Assembly: GCF_000317475.1 (NCBI RefSeq)
Contig: NC_019729.1
Location: 1-64,000 of the forward strand
Source: Oscillatoria nigro-viridis PCC 7112
Lineage (GTDB): Bacteria; Cyanobacteriota; Cyanobacteriia; Cyanobacteriales; Microcoleaceae
Direction: 5' to 3'
Length of the DNA: 64,000 bases
This document shows, one piece after another, positions 19,114 to 28,300 of the stretch. The position numbers were made by a program, and so were the translations under genes. Each line of letters starts with the position of its first letter. Position 1 is the stretch's first letter. The notes under the pieces were generated by a model. It had not been told where the DNA came from. It made no database searches and was given only the letters and a program-made list of their open reading frames with translations.

Positions 19114-19780
19114 GTAGTGGCAGAAGTCTACCGTCAACAGTTGTCAATGTATGAAAAGAAAGAACATAGTATTCCCGACAGTTGGGGTAAGTTTTAAGCA
19201 ACCACATATCCGCCCCATCGTCAGAGGGAAAGCCGGGAAATCCGTTGAATTTGGGGCAAAACTGTCAGCCAGTTGTCGAAATGGGTACGTATTTTTAGAC
19301 CGAATTAGTTGGGATAACTTCAACGAATCAGGAGACCTTAAAAGACAAGTAGAAGCATTTAAACAATTCACCGGATTTTACCCTGAATCAATTCATGTAT
19401 ATCGGATATATCGAACACAAGAAAATAGAGCTTGGTGCAAAGAACTCGGCATAAGAATGAGCGGTGTCCGTCTAGGAATACCTCCCAAAAATCTGAGCAA
19501 ATCACTGAAAAAACAAGCTCAATCAGACGAGAGAATTCGTAACTTAATTGAAGGGAAATTTGGAGAAGCTAAAAGAAGATTTAGCCTCGGTAGAGTGATG
19601 GCTAAACTTGATAATACTTCTGAAACAAGCATCGCAATAACTTTTCTGGTGATGAATCTTTCTGCCCTGCTACGGCAGGCTTTTTGGCTTTTTTTCGGTC
19701 TATTTCATAACAAAAACCTTTTTTCATGTTTTTTGGCTTCAATCATTGGTAAAAGCTATGTTTCGCCATCACACAATTGA
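19114..19780 (+). pseudogene. IS5-type transposase, C-terminal part, frameshifted
   Basis: Continues the host transposase after the IS630 insertion: LVVAEVYRQQLSMYEKKEHSIP reads from 19111/19114, then a frameshift near 19190 leads into QPHIRPIVRGKAG, LDRISWDNFNESGDL and IEGKFGEAKRRFSLG. The catalytic second acidic residue, normally in an HVD-x-IYRT context, is Tyr here (HVYRIYRT), so the enzyme would be dead even without frameshifts. The distal part has drifted into a hydrophobic tail. Not a separate gene. Confidence 0.88.
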
Positions 19781-19869
19781 CAAAACTTATATTGCCGAGG
19801 AGAACTCGAATTCACTCATCTCTCTAAATGCTGTTTTCTAACTTTTTCAGCAAGCCCTAATTATGCAAC

Positions 19870-20667
19870 TTAGATATCTAACTGACTGCCGCACATTTTA
19901 CAAAATCTAGCATTAGTATCGTGTACAGACAAACCGCAACCTTTACAAACAGCTTCTACTTGATTAGCACTTTTAACTAAGTGTTTAATCAAATCCCCCA
20001 ATTGCCAAGGAATCAAAGCAATTCCCGTCAAGATCATCAAAATAGTCAGAAAACGGCCGGATTCCGAAATCGGAGTAACATCGCCAAATCCCACGGTGGT
20101 CATCGTGACAACCGAGAAATAAACAGCATCCAAAAAAGTTCCAAAACTTTCGGGATTTGCCGGATGTTCGACTTGATAAATCAAACCAGAATAAACAAAA
20201 ATTATTGCCAGCAAAGTAAACAAAATCCGAGCAAAAATCGCCCCATCTTCGCTGCTGATGCGAAAAATAGAAATTTTCAATTCCAGAAAGCGGATGAGTC
20301 GGAGAATTCTAAACCAGCGAAAAATTCGGATAAAACTAACGTTGACAAATCCCAGCAAAAATGGTAATATTGCCAGCAAATCAATAATTGAAAAAAAACT
20401 AAAAATAAATTTTACTCGATTTTCGGCACACCACAGCCGCAATAAATACTCAAACACAAAAACAACTAAAAGCGCTGTATCGAGAGTTTGCAAATTAATT
20501 CTAACAGTTTCCGAAATCGGGTAAGTTTCGGCGATGAAGCTGGTCGAAGAGAGGAGAATTAGTCCGGTAAGAGTTAAATTTACGGTTCGGCCAATAGGAG
20601 TTTCGATATCTTCGAGATAAAATCCAATTTGCGATCGGGTTAACATAGATGAGAGAATTAATACCAT
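19870..20667 (-). CDS. Voltage-gated-type potassium channel with C-terminal zinc ribbon
   Basis: A 265-residue ion transport protein. Hydrophobic segments S1-S6 are present; S4 carries regularly spaced arginines (FRWFRILRLIRFLE, about 115-128), and the pore loop has the potassium filter TTVGFGD (about residue 190). The cytosolic tail ends with a four-cysteine knuckle, CKGCG at 241-245 and CKMCG at 256-260, which looks like a zinc ribbon and is unusual in channel tails. It probably acts as a tetrameric K+ channel in the cytoplasmic or thylakoid membrane. The gene is divergent from the TerD-pentapeptide gene with only 25 bp between starts, so the promoters overlap. MLTRSQIGF, seven residues downstream, is an alternative start. 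Confidence 0.9.
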   Translation of the reverse strand: MVLILSSMLTRSQIGFYLEDIETPIGRTVNLTLTGLILLSSTSFIAETYPISETVRINLQTLDTALLVVFVFEYLLRLWCAENRVKFIFSFFSIIDLLAILPFLLGFVNVSFIRIFRWFRILRLIRFLELKISIFRISSEDGAIFARILFTLLAIIFVYSGLIYQVEHPANPESFGTFLDAVYFSVVTMTTVGFGDVTPISESGRFLTILMILTGIALIPWQLGDLIKHLVKSANQVEAVCKGCGLSVHDTNARFCKMCGSQLDI

Positions 20668-20692
20668 TTATGAGGTAAGGGAATTATCGCAT

Positions 20693-22720
20693 ATGAGTAT
20701 CGAATTAACTAAGGGTGAAAGGTTCAATCTTTCTAAAGAAACTCCTAATTTCAGTAAAATTGCGATCGCCCTGGGTTGGCAAGTCAGCCAGACAGCACAA
20801 AACTGCGACATTGACGCATCTGTTTTTATGTTAGCGGCAGACGGTCGCATTCCTGATGAAAAGTATTTTGTATTTTACAACAATCTGACCTCGCCGGACG
20901 GTGCGGTGCGGCATTCGGGAGACAGCGCGACTGGGCAAATAGACGGAGATGATGAGACGGTTTATGTGGATTTGAGTAAAATCAATTCGGCGATTCAGGA
21001 AATTGTGTTTGTGGTGACTATTCACGAGGGACAGCAAAAGAATCAAAGTTTTAGTCAAGTTACAAATGCTTTTATCCGGCTTTACAATTCAGAGAATCTT
21101 AGCGAATTGGTTCGGTACAATTTAAATCAGATATTTTCCCAAGAAACGGCTTTAGAATTTGGACGTTTGTATAAGAAGAATGGCGAATGGAGGTTTCAAG
21201 CGGTAGGACAGGGATATAATGCTGGGTTGCAAAGTTTTGTAGACAAGTATTATGTTGAGAATGCGGCCCTGAAAAGCTCGAATGCTGGTGAAAAGGTTGA
21301 TGATGCTGAGGTTGTGAGGCGGTTTAGCGATCGGGTCGATCGGTTATTGCGCGAAGAGGCGATCGCTCAGACACCGATTCCAGTATCTAGCGAAGCAGTA
21401 GAACAGCCGGCTGCTACTCCTGTAAATGCAGATACTGTGCAATCTCAGGAAGAGGAAAAAATAGATAATTCTGCACTAGAAAATCTGGAACCACCTATTA
21501 CTGCTGAGGAATTTTGGCAAAGGTATAATCAGGGAGAACGAGATTTTACGGGAGTTAATCTAGCTGGAGTAAATCTGAGCGGGAAATCCCTGATTCAAGT
21601 CAACCTGAGTAGCGCTAATCTCAGGGGTGCAGAACTCTATCAATCAAACTTATCTGGTGCTAACCTGACTGAGGCAAATTTATGTGATGCCAACCTTAAC
21701 AAAGCGAATCTCAGCTCAGCACAATTAGGCAAAACACAATTCATAAATGCAAATTTAAGTGAAGTAAATTTGCTTTATGCAAGCCTAAGTGAAGCTAATT
21801 TGAGTGGAGTAAATCTCAGCGATGTTAATTTGTCACCGGGTACGAATTTCAGTATGGCTAACCTCAGTAAAGCAAACTTGACTGGCTTAAATTTGAGGCA
21901 AACACAATGGATGAATGCTGATTTGAGTAATGCAAACCTAAGTAATACTAACCTATTCGAGGCAAACCTTGAAGGGGCAAACCTTGAGGGAGCAAAACTT
22001 GAACAAGCGCTGTGCAACGTACAGACTATTTTCTCCACAGGGTTTGACCCTGTTAAAGCAGGTGCTTACTTAATCGTTGCTGATGCTTCACTTTCCAACG
22101 TAAACCTAGCTGGTGTTGACTTAAATTGTTTCAACCTGAGTGAAGCTAACTTGAGCGGTGCAAACTTAACCAAAGCCAATTTGGAGGCCGCAAAACTGCT
22201 TCAGGCGAATCTGAGTGCAGCAAATTTGAGTCAAGCAAATCTGAATGGTGCTGATCTAACTACAGCAAACCTAAGTGAAGCTAACTTGAGTAAAGCAAAC
22301 CTTCGAGGTGCAAAACTAGCTGTGGCAAACTTGAGTGGAGCAAATCTGAAACAGGCAAATTTAGAGTACGCTAACCTAGTTGCGGCCGACCTGAGCCAAA
22401 CCGATTTGAAAGATACAAAATTAGCCAATGCAAACTTAAGCGGTGCTAACCTGACAGGCGTAAATCTGGTGGGAGTACAGCTTTACTCAGTAAAATTGAG
22501 TGGGGCTAATTTGACTGAGGCTAATCTCTGCGGCTCAAGTCTAGTGCAGGTGGATTTGAGTGGGGCAACACTTAGCTCAGCCGATTTGCGCGGTACAGAT
22601 TTGAATTGTACAAACCTAGAAAAAGCCAACCTAAAGGGAGCGAATCTAAGTGGGGTGGTAAATCTGGAAAAGGCAAAACTCGCAGGCGCAATTATGCCAG
22701 ATGGCACAATTCACGAATGA
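20693..22720 (+). CDS. TerD domain fused to long pentapeptide-repeat domain
   Basis: A 675-residue two-part protein. Residues about 1-195 form a TerD/TerZ-type domain (MSIELTKGERFNLSKETPN, ALGWQ, DIDASVFMLAADGRI, GDDETVYVDLSKI), a Ca2+-binding fold of the tellurium-resistance/stress family. A low-complexity linker (about 225-270) follows. From about 283 to the end there are some 75 pentapeptide repeats of the A(N/D)LXX type, predicted to make a right-handed beta-helix, interrupted near 445-460 by a non-repeat stretch (CNVQTIFSTGFDPVKAGAYLIV). The tail AIMPDGTIHE is shared with the pentapeptide protein at 50700. Function is unknown; a surface-scaffold or stress role is possible. It is divergent from the K+ channel, suggesting common control. 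Confidence 0.9.
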   Translation: MSIELTKGERFNLSKETPNFSKIAIALGWQVSQTAQNCDIDASVFMLAADGRIPDEKYFVFYNNLTSPDGAVRHSGDSATGQIDGDDETVYVDLSKINSAIQEIVFVVTIHEGQQKNQSFSQVTNAFIRLYNSENLSELVRYNLNQIFSQETALEFGRLYKKNGEWRFQAVGQGYNAGLQSFVDKYYVENAALKSSNAGEKVDDAEVVRRFSDRVDRLLREEAIAQTPIPVSSEAVEQPAATPVNADTVQSQEEEKIDNSALENLEPPITAEEFWQRYNQGERDFTGVNLAGVNLSGKSLIQVNLSSANLRGAELYQSNLSGANLTEANLCDANLNKANLSSAQLGKTQFINANLSEVNLLYASLSEANLSGVNLSDVNLSPGTNFSMANLSKANLTGLNLRQTQWMNADLSNANLSNTNLFEANLEGANLEGAKLEQALCNVQTIFSTGFDPVKAGAYLIVADASLSNVNLAGVDLNCFNLSEANLSGANLTKANLEAAKLLQANLSAANLSQANLNGADLTTANLSEANLSKANLRGAKLAVANLSGANLKQANLEYANLVAADLSQTDLKDTKLANANLSGANLTGVNLVGVQLYSVKLSGANLTEANLCGSSLVQVDLSGATLSSADLRGTDLNCTNLEKANLKGANLSGVVNLEKAKLAGAIMPDGTIHE

Positions 22721-22779
22721 ATTCGATCGCAAATATTAAACAGCAAGGCGGGCAATGTATTGGTGTGAATTTAACCGAA

Positions 22780-22903
22780 AGTCCGCCAGGGAATGAATTC
22801 CACGGGGCTTTTAGCTTAAGTCCTATGAAGAGGACTAATGAGTTCTTCAGTCCTCTTCAGAGGACTTTTGCTATGAGGCCGGGAATTCATTCCCTGCCGG
22901 ACT
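22780..22903. repeat. 124-bp cruciform repeat
   Basis: Outer arms AGTCCGCCAGGGAATGAATT.. (22780-22801) and its complement (22882-22903) match at 21 of 22 positions. Inside lie further small palindromes built on AGTCCTCT..AGAGGACT. A second element with the same outer start AGTCCGCCAGGG and the same inner AGTCCTCT/AGAGGACT motif is at 52083-52216. It lies just downstream of the TerD-pentapeptide gene and could also stop transcription. Confidence 0.75.
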
Positions 22904-22998
22904 GAGGGAAATAGCGTTAAATTGACACCTATGGCTGGCATGGCTCACCCCAAAAATAGATTATGATTAGTATTAAATATCAAATACATAGATTTTCC

Positions 22999-23520
22999 AT
23001 GAATCAATCCGACACGGAAATTATAGAATCTACCCTCAGATGGATGACGGAGTTTGTCGAGTTGCCACATCCAGTTTTCAGCGATTTACCGATTTGTCCC
23101 TTCACTAAAAAAGCCCGCTTGGCCAATCAAATTTTATTCAAAATCGAGCGGTTTTCAGCGCTGACTGAGTTCGATCGCGATTCTGCCATAATGAAATCAA
23201 TTTATGAATTTTACAATTCGGAATATGAAATCATGCTAGTAATTAATCCAGAAAAAACTGCAATTAGTGCGCCACAAACGAAAGAATTGATAGACAAATT
23301 GAACGATCGGATTTCAGAATTGGGCTTGCTGGCTTTTCACACTCATCCCGAAGAAGATTTTAATATTGACGGGCTTCATACTAGGAGGATGCCCTATCCG
23401 GGCTTCACCGTTCAAGTAAATTCTAAGCTGAAGCCAGCTTCCGATGCTTTAGAGAAAACTGAATATTACAAAAATTGGACTGCCGAACAACTAAAATATT
23501 TCGGGATTCCGAGAAATTGA
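22999..23520 (+). CDS. Conserved hypothetical protein
   Basis: A 173-residue soluble protein. It contains LPHPVFSDLPICPFTKKARL (about 18-37), which looks like a conserved core, and a His/acidic cluster LLAFHTHPEEDFNIDG (about 112-127) that could bind a metal. I do not recognise the family. An in-frame ATG 36 bases upstream (22963) would add 12 residues; the ATG at 22999 is preferred because MNQSDTEI gives a more natural soluble start. Neither has a convincing ribosome binding site. ndhM follows after 75 bp on the same strand. Confidence 0.7.
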   Translation: MNQSDTEIIESTLRWMTEFVELPHPVFSDLPICPFTKKARLANQILFKIERFSALTEFDRDSAIMKSIYEFYNSEYEIMLVINPEKTAISAPQTKELIDKLNDRISELGLLAFHTHPEEDFNIDGLHTRRMPYPGFTVQVNSKLKPASDALEKTEYYKNWTAEQLKYFGIPRN

Positions 23521-23595
23521 CGATCGCCCGCCCTCCCCGCGCATCTCTGTGCTATTACAATTAATTCAGCAAAAAATCTTTACACATAAGAACTC

Positions 23596-23940
23596 ATGCA
23601 GCTCAAGTCAACAACCCGCCATATTCGCATATACACCGCCATCCTCGAAGATAACGAACTCGTACCCAGCAATGACCTTTTGACCCTCGACATTGACCCA
23701 GATAACGAACTTAACTGGAACGACGAGTCAGTCAAACAGGTACAGGCCAAATTCGACCAACTCGTAGACGCTTACGAGGGCGAAGATTTGACCGAGTACA
23801 ATCTCCGCCGCATCGGTTCGGAGTTGGAGCACTTGGTACGATCGCTCCTCCAAAAAGGCCAAATCAGCTACAATCTCAACGGCCGCGCTGTCAACTACAG
23901 CATGGGATTGCCTCAAGTTGATTCCAAAGTTCACCTGTAA
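23596..23940 (+). CDS. ndhM: NAD(P)H-quinone oxidoreductase subunit M
   Basis: A 114-residue peripheral subunit of the photosynthetic NDH-1 complex, which returns electrons from ferredoxin to plastoquinone and supports cyclic electron flow, respiration and CO2 uptake at the thylakoid membrane. The sequence carries the subunit's landmarks: KSTTRHIRIYTA at the start, LTLDIDPDNELNW, YNLRRIGSELEHLVRSLLQKG and the C-terminal SYNLNGRAVNYSMGLPQV. Length is normal for NdhM. It stands alone, as in most cyanobacteria. Identification rests on direct family recognition. Confidence 0.95.
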   Translation: MQLKSTTRHIRIYTAILEDNELVPSNDLLTLDIDPDNELNWNDESVKQVQAKFDQLVDAYEGEDLTEYNLRRIGSELEHLVRSLLQKGQISYNLNGRAVNYSMGLPQVDSKVHL

Positions 23941-24154
23941 GGGCGATCGGGCGATCGGCATTTATGTCAACTTAAGATTGAAACCCATAATAAATGTCGC
24001 TTGTAGCTGAGTTTCGATCCCCCCTACTGCTCTTAATCAGGGGAGTACGGGGGGAAAGATGGTTCTGTTGCCTCTCTCGCTTTGGGGATTGAGGGGGATT
24101 TAGACTTGGATACAGAGGAAAAGTGGAGATGGGGAGAATTGGGAAAATCTGCTT

Positions 24155-24526
24155 TTATTCTTCTTCCTGCTTGTTTGTGACTTCTGACTCCTGACTCCCT
24201 GACTCCTGATTCCCGGCTTCTTCCTTCTTCCAACTTCGATCGGACTTCTCCCCCGCCTCCCCAGCATCAACCTGAGTTTTTGGAACGCGCTCGCGTTCCA
24301 AAAACTGTTTAACTGCAAGTTGGCGGTTGGCCATAAACTGACCCCAAGCGCCGGGAAACAGCCCATCCAAGGTTTCCACCAGCGCCCAAACCTCAAGATT
24401 CATCACTTTGTAATAGAAACTGTGAGAATGTTGAATGCTAGTAAGTATTTCGTCTATTTCAACAGCAGGCAGCAGCTTCGGATCGGGCAAATTCTTGGGA
24501 AAGGTGCTGGGATCATGTGGGGGCAT
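24155..24526 (-). CDS. Small conserved cyanobacterial protein with repeat-derived tail
   Basis: A 123-residue protein. The first 80 residues look like a genuine folded unit (DPKLLPAVEIDEILTSIQHS, then VMNLEVWALVETLDGLFPGAWGQFMANRQLAVKQFLE). The last 40 are Glu/Gln/Ser-rich and coincide with short DNA repeats (GGAGTCAGGAGTC), so the tail has grown from intergenic repeats. No Shine-Dalgarno sequence is evident. Function unknown. Confidence 0.6.
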   Translation of the reverse strand: MPPHDPSTFPKNLPDPKLLPAVEIDEILTSIQHSHSFYYKVMNLEVWALVETLDGLFPGAWGQFMANRQLAVKQFLERERVPKTQVDAGEAGEKSDRSWKKEEAGNQESGSQESEVTNKQEEE

Positions 24527-24565
24527 GGTTCAATACTCAACAGCTTGCAGAGGCCGGTCAGTCGA

Positions 24566-25092
24566 TTTTAGATTTTAGATTTTAGATTTTAGATTTTAGA
24601 TTTTAGATTGACTCCACAGATGAATCTGCGGGCTTTAACTAAGTATCTAATTTTTTTGGCTCTCCCCGACTCCTGTCGGGGGCTGGCATCCCTCAGTAGA
24701 TGTGAGATTTGAGGTTTTAGATTTTAGATTGACTCCACAGATGAATCTGCGGGCTTTAACTAAGTATCTAATTTTTTTGGCTCTCCCCGACTCCTGTCGG
24801 GGGCTTGGGTCCCTCAGTAGATGTGAGATGTGAGATTGTCTGTTTTATACTTTAGATGGACTCCACAGATGAATCTGGGGGCTTTTATCCGTCTTTGGAT
24901 CGGTCGATTTGAGATTTGAGATTGACTCCACAGATTAATCTGCGGGCTTGAACTAATATCTAATGTTTTTGGCTCTCCCCGACTCCTGTCGGGGGCTGGC
25001 ATCCGCCAGTCGATGTGAGATGTGAGATTGTCTGTTTTATACTTTAGATGTACTCCACAGATGAATCTGGGAGCTTGTATCCGTCTTTGGGT
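24566..25092 (+). repeat. Array of heptamer-plus-hairpin repeat modules
   Basis: Opens with GATTTTA heptamers (24566-24610) and contains five copies of a CTCCACAGATGAATCTG(C/G)GGGCTT module at about 24612, 24735, 24862, 24927 and 25052. Between them lie CTCCCCGACTCCTGTCGGGGGC hairpins (three copies) and a repeated TGAGATTGTCTGTTTTATAC block. The largest copies repeat every 125-190 bp. It fills the gap between the 123-residue gene and the leader of the PP2C gene. Minus-strand open frames through it are artefacts. Confidence 0.85.
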
Positions 25093-25224
25093 CAAGTTAA
25101 ATTTAACTTAACTTGCCAAACTGGGGAACGAGGTAATGAACACCGTTGGCGAGAAAACCGAGAATTGATATTTATTTATACCTGTCGGCTCAGGTGATTT
25201 CTACCTGGCAGCATCATACCATTA

Positions 25225-25605
25225 TAGTTAGTCTAAAATTTCAATTCCCTTGAGTGCTGCGATTTCTTCGGAAATCGCCGCTATCAGGAATATGCTGAAA
25301 ACAGCGTGATTTCACGCCTAGGACTTGGGCGTCGCGCGATCGTCCAACAGTGAAAGCTCCTAGCAAGATTCCTCGGCGGGTCAACAAAATGGTAGACTAT
25401 GTGTGTCAGTACAAGACATGAAAACCTACCCCTGGACAGGGGGAAAGTCACGCCTAAAACATTGTCAGGAGATATCGCTACGCACATAACAGTGGAAACG
25501 TGGTGAGCCCGGGAACCTGAAAAATCAGGATATTAGGACTGCGAAGTCTTAAGAATCTCCGTCTGTTGAGAAAGCGGGGGTGTCAAATAATCGCCACGTA
25601 TCAAC
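25225..25605 (+). ncRNA. Structured RNA-like tract, possible group II intron remnant
   Basis: The 580-bp gap before the PP2C gene holds a string of very stable small hairpins: CGATTTC-TTCG-GAAATCG (a C(UUCG)G loop) near 25259, GCGTGA-TT-TCACGC near 25303, CCCCTG-GA-CAGGGG near 25430, CCTGA-AAAA-TCAGG near 25517 and GGACT-GCGA-AGTC (a GNRA loop) near 25537. Such UUCG and GNRA loops are typical of large structured RNAs. The later part resembles, from memory, the RNA region upstream of cyanobacterial group II intron reverse transcriptase genes, but no such gene is here and no domain V was found. It may instead be a long 5' leader of the phosphatase gene. Confidence 0.35.
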
Positions 25606-25671
25606 CCGTCGAGGTTCAATCGCTAAAATAATTCAGATCAGCACGCTTGCCCAAAGGCGTCAGGAACCCTT

Positions 25672-27990
25672 ATGCAAAACTCTGTGGCAAAACACTACTT
25701 ATGGGCTTTAGGTGAAGGGATCAAAGGGTGTAAGCCAGGCGATCTGATCGCTGGTCGCTACTTGGTCAAGCGCGATCGACTTCTGGTCGATACTCAACCC
25801 GAACACTTGCCGGAACTGCCCGAAGACATTCCGAGTGTTGTCACTCCTTATCTGAGACTGTTTGCCTATCAGTTGCACGTACCTCAAGTATACGGGCTGG
25901 TATCCTCCAAGATGAGCAAGCTCTCGGGAGATATCTGGCTGCTGGAAAACGGGCCGATTTTGAAGGTGACGGAATCTTTAATGCCGGAATTGGCGGATTC
26001 CTGGAAAGGATCGGCAGCGATGCGCCAGCTCAATTGGCTGTGGCAAATGGCCCAGTTGTGGCAGCCGTGTATCGCTCAGGGCGTGGCTTCGACACTGCTG
26101 ACTCCGGAACTGCTGCGGGTGGAAGGTCAATTGGTGCGGTTTCTGGAATTGCAGCCCGATCGCAAACCGCCTCATTTGTCGCAGTTGGGGAAATTGTGGC
26201 AGCAGTGGCTCGAAGATGCTCACCCGGCTATTGCCAATTTTTTGAGGCAACTTTGCCAGCAAATGGTTGCCGGTCAAGTGCGCCACGGCGAACAACTGAT
26301 GGGCCAGTTGGATAAAGCTTTGGCAAAGTGCGGCCGATTTTACGATCGTCACGTTGAAATTGCCACGGGCACGGATGTAGGCAGATCCCGGGCTCACAAC
26401 GAAGATGCTTGCTATCCGCCCAGCGGTACGCTGTTCGCAGGAAGCCCGGGTGCGGAAGCTTGCGCGATCGTCTGCGACGGCATCGGCGGACAAGACGGCG
26501 GCGAAGTCGCTTCGGAAGAAGCAATTGGTGTGCTGCGCGACAAGTTGCAGCAAATGCCCCTACATCAAGCTAATTGGGACCCGTTGAGCCTGACTTCCAA
26601 GCTGGAACGGGCTGCTTGTGCTGCTAACGACAAGATAGCCAGTCGCAACGACAGCGAACACCGCCAAGGCCGCCAGCGGATGGGAACTACGCTAGTTATG
26701 GGTTTAGCCCACATTCACGAACTCTACGTCGCCCACGTCGGAGACAGTCGGGCTTACTGGATTACCCGCACCGGCTGCTATCAAGTTACTCTCGACGATA
26801 ATGTGGCTTGCCGCGAGGTGCGTTTGGGCTACTCTCTCTACCGGGATGCTTTGGAACAAGTGGCCGCCGGAGCTCTGATTCAAGCTTTGGGGATTACTTC
26901 GTCCAACACTTTGCACCCGACTGTGCAGCGTTTTCCGGTGGATGAAGACTGCGTTTTGCTGCTGTGTTCCGACGGTTTGAGTGATAAAGACCGGGTTGAG
27001 GAATGTTGGGAAACGGAGATTTTGCCAATTCTCGACGGTAGTATTAATTTGGCTAAGGCGCGCGATCGACTGATTGAGATTGCTAATACTAGAAACGGTC
27101 ACGATAACGTCACTGTTGCTTTAATTCACTGTCAAGCACATTTGAGGGAAGACGGCAATACTTTTACAGAACTGTCTGTCGCACCTTTAGATACGCCGAT
27201 CGAACTAATTTCCGATAGCGAGGATATGCCAACGGATTTGACCGAGAGCACAAGCCTTGGGGAGGGGAATTCTCCAGGAAAAACGCTGTTGTTACAGCAG
27301 GAAAAAAGCAAAAGTTCATTTTCGCTGCTGTTGAAAATTTTATTTTTATTAGGCTTGGGGGGTGTATTTGCTTATTTTTTCATCCCTCCGGTGGGTCGCG
27401 CGATCGATACTGCCGGGGAATCGATTTTCGGGAAACGCGGTTTAATTAATGCTAGAAGCACGCCAGAAAAAACTGTTGAATCTGTACCTTCTCCGGTCAA
27501 ATCTTTAGAAACCGGCTCGTTTATAGAGATTAAAAGTTCTGGGGCTGGGAAAGTAGAAAAAGAGGGCGAGAGCTTGAATTTGCGAGTCGCAATCGGTGAG
27601 TTGACTGTCAAAGGAGTAGTCCCAGCCGGCAGCTTTTTGCAGGTGACAAACAAACAGCTTACGCCTCAAGGCAATTGGTTGGAATTGAAAGTTTGTTCGA
27701 TTCCTGAAAGTGTGCGATCGAACTCTCCCAAACCTGAGTCAAATAAAGATTTTTCTACAGTTTCAAAACCCCCACAGAATCCATCTCCCGCTGTGGCAAC
27801 TCCCACTCCCTCGCCTTCCCCGGCGGTTAAGCCAACAGTTGAAGTAGAAAGCGCCAAGCTGCAAGCGGGGGAAATCGGATGGATTCAAGAACAAGATGCC
27901 ATTTCTAAGGTAGTGCCTAACCTAGTCTTAAACCCAACTCAACAGGGGAAATGCCTTGTTAATTCTGACTCAAATCCCAATGCTAATTAA
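25672..27990 (+). CDS. PP2C-family serine/threonine phosphatase, membrane-anchored
   Basis: A 772-residue protein. Residues about 25-225 form a cyanobacterial N-terminal region related to inactive kinase-like folds (YLRLFAYQLHVPQVYG; LLENGPILKV). The PP2C catalytic domain spans about 230-485 with metal-binding motifs DVGRSRAHNEDA (232-243), VCDGIGGQDGG (266-276), VGDSRAYW (355), CSDGLSD (430) and GHDNVTVALI (475). A transmembrane helix follows (about 548-570), then a Pro/Ser-rich segment and an SH3-like C-terminal region. It should dephosphorylate Ser/Thr proteins in the cytosol with its tail outside. Related proteins that I recall start with a zinc ribbon between MQNSVA and YLWALGEG; that part is missing here. 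The preceding structured tract may regulate it. Confidence 0.9.
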   Translation: MQNSVAKHYLWALGEGIKGCKPGDLIAGRYLVKRDRLLVDTQPEHLPELPEDIPSVVTPYLRLFAYQLHVPQVYGLVSSKMSKLSGDIWLLENGPILKVTESLMPELADSWKGSAAMRQLNWLWQMAQLWQPCIAQGVASTLLTPELLRVEGQLVRFLELQPDRKPPHLSQLGKLWQQWLEDAHPAIANFLRQLCQQMVAGQVRHGEQLMGQLDKALAKCGRFYDRHVEIATGTDVGRSRAHNEDACYPPSGTLFAGSPGAEACAIVCDGIGGQDGGEVASEEAIGVLRDKLQQMPLHQANWDPLSLTSKLERAACAANDKIASRNDSEHRQGRQRMGTTLVMGLAHIHELYVAHVGDSRAYWITRTGCYQVTLDDNVACREVRLGYSLYRDALEQVAAGALIQALGITSSNTLHPTVQRFPVDEDCVLLLCSDGLSDKDRVEECWETEILPILDGSINLAKARDRLIEIANTRNGHDNVTVALIHCQAHLREDGNTFTELSVAPLDTPIELISDSEDMPTDLTESTSLGEGNSPGKTLLLQQEKSKSSFSLLLKILFLLGLGGVFAYFFIPPVGRAIDTAGESIFGKRGLINARSTPEKTVESVPSPVKSLETGSFIEIKSSGAGKVEKEGESLNLRVAIGELTVKGVVPAGSFLQVTNKQLTPQGNWLELKVCSIPESVRSNSPKPESNKDFSTVSKPPQNPSPAVATPTPSPSPAVKPTVEVESAKLQAGEIGWIQEQDAISKVVPNLVLNPTQQGKCLVNSDSNPNAN

Positions 27991-28074
27991 ACTGTTAATG
28001 CTTGAGTATGTTGAGCAAGTTTGCTCTCATTTAGTAGAAATAAAAACGCAGATTTCTCAACAAAACTAAGATTA

Positions 28075-28201
28075 ATATCATGTCCGGTCGAGCAACCGCG
28101 ATTTTTGTATGAAGGGTTCACCAACAATACCTGCCAACAATCTCCAATCTCAAAAACCCGCCCCGACCGGGATATTACGGTTAATCGATCGGACATGATA
28201 T
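28075..28201. mobile_element. 127-bp MITE-like element, copy 1
   Basis: Perfect 12-bp inverted ends ATATCATGTCCG (28075-28086) and CGGACATGATAT (28190-28201). A second 127-bp copy in opposite orientation is at 63142-63268; both share the internal block ending GGGCGGGTTTTTGAGA (or complement). No open frame. It lies between two convergent genes and could form a strong hairpin. Confidence 0.75.
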
Positions 28202-28300
28202 AACTGATACCATTGGTGGTCAAGTAGCTGGCCTAATTTTAGATTTGAGAGGGAAAATTATTAAATTCCCAATCTCAAATCTAACAAGGTTTCAAAATTT

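Larger units (their letters stand above)
17009..19857 (+). mobile_element. IS5-type insertion sequence, decayed, interrupted by IS630
   Basis: Inverted ends GGGCTTGCTGAA (17009-17020) and TTCAGCAAGCCC (about 19846-19857) are both flanked by TAATTA, which may be a target duplication or part of the ends since it is self-complementary. Without the nested element the host would be about 1.66 kb, normal for IS5/IS1182-like elements of cyanobacteria. Its transposase is broken by frameshifts and by the IS630 insertion, so it cannot move by itself. Confidence 0.85.

Noticed and set aside
24814..25095. 93-codon frame with repeated APRFICGVHLKYK peptide
   Set aside because: Entirely made of the DNA repeat modules; the peptide repetition follows the DNA repeat, with no other support.
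25600..25671. tRNA-like T-loop GAGGTTCAATCGC
   Set aside because: No cloverleaf, anticodon stem or acceptor stem can be drawn around it.
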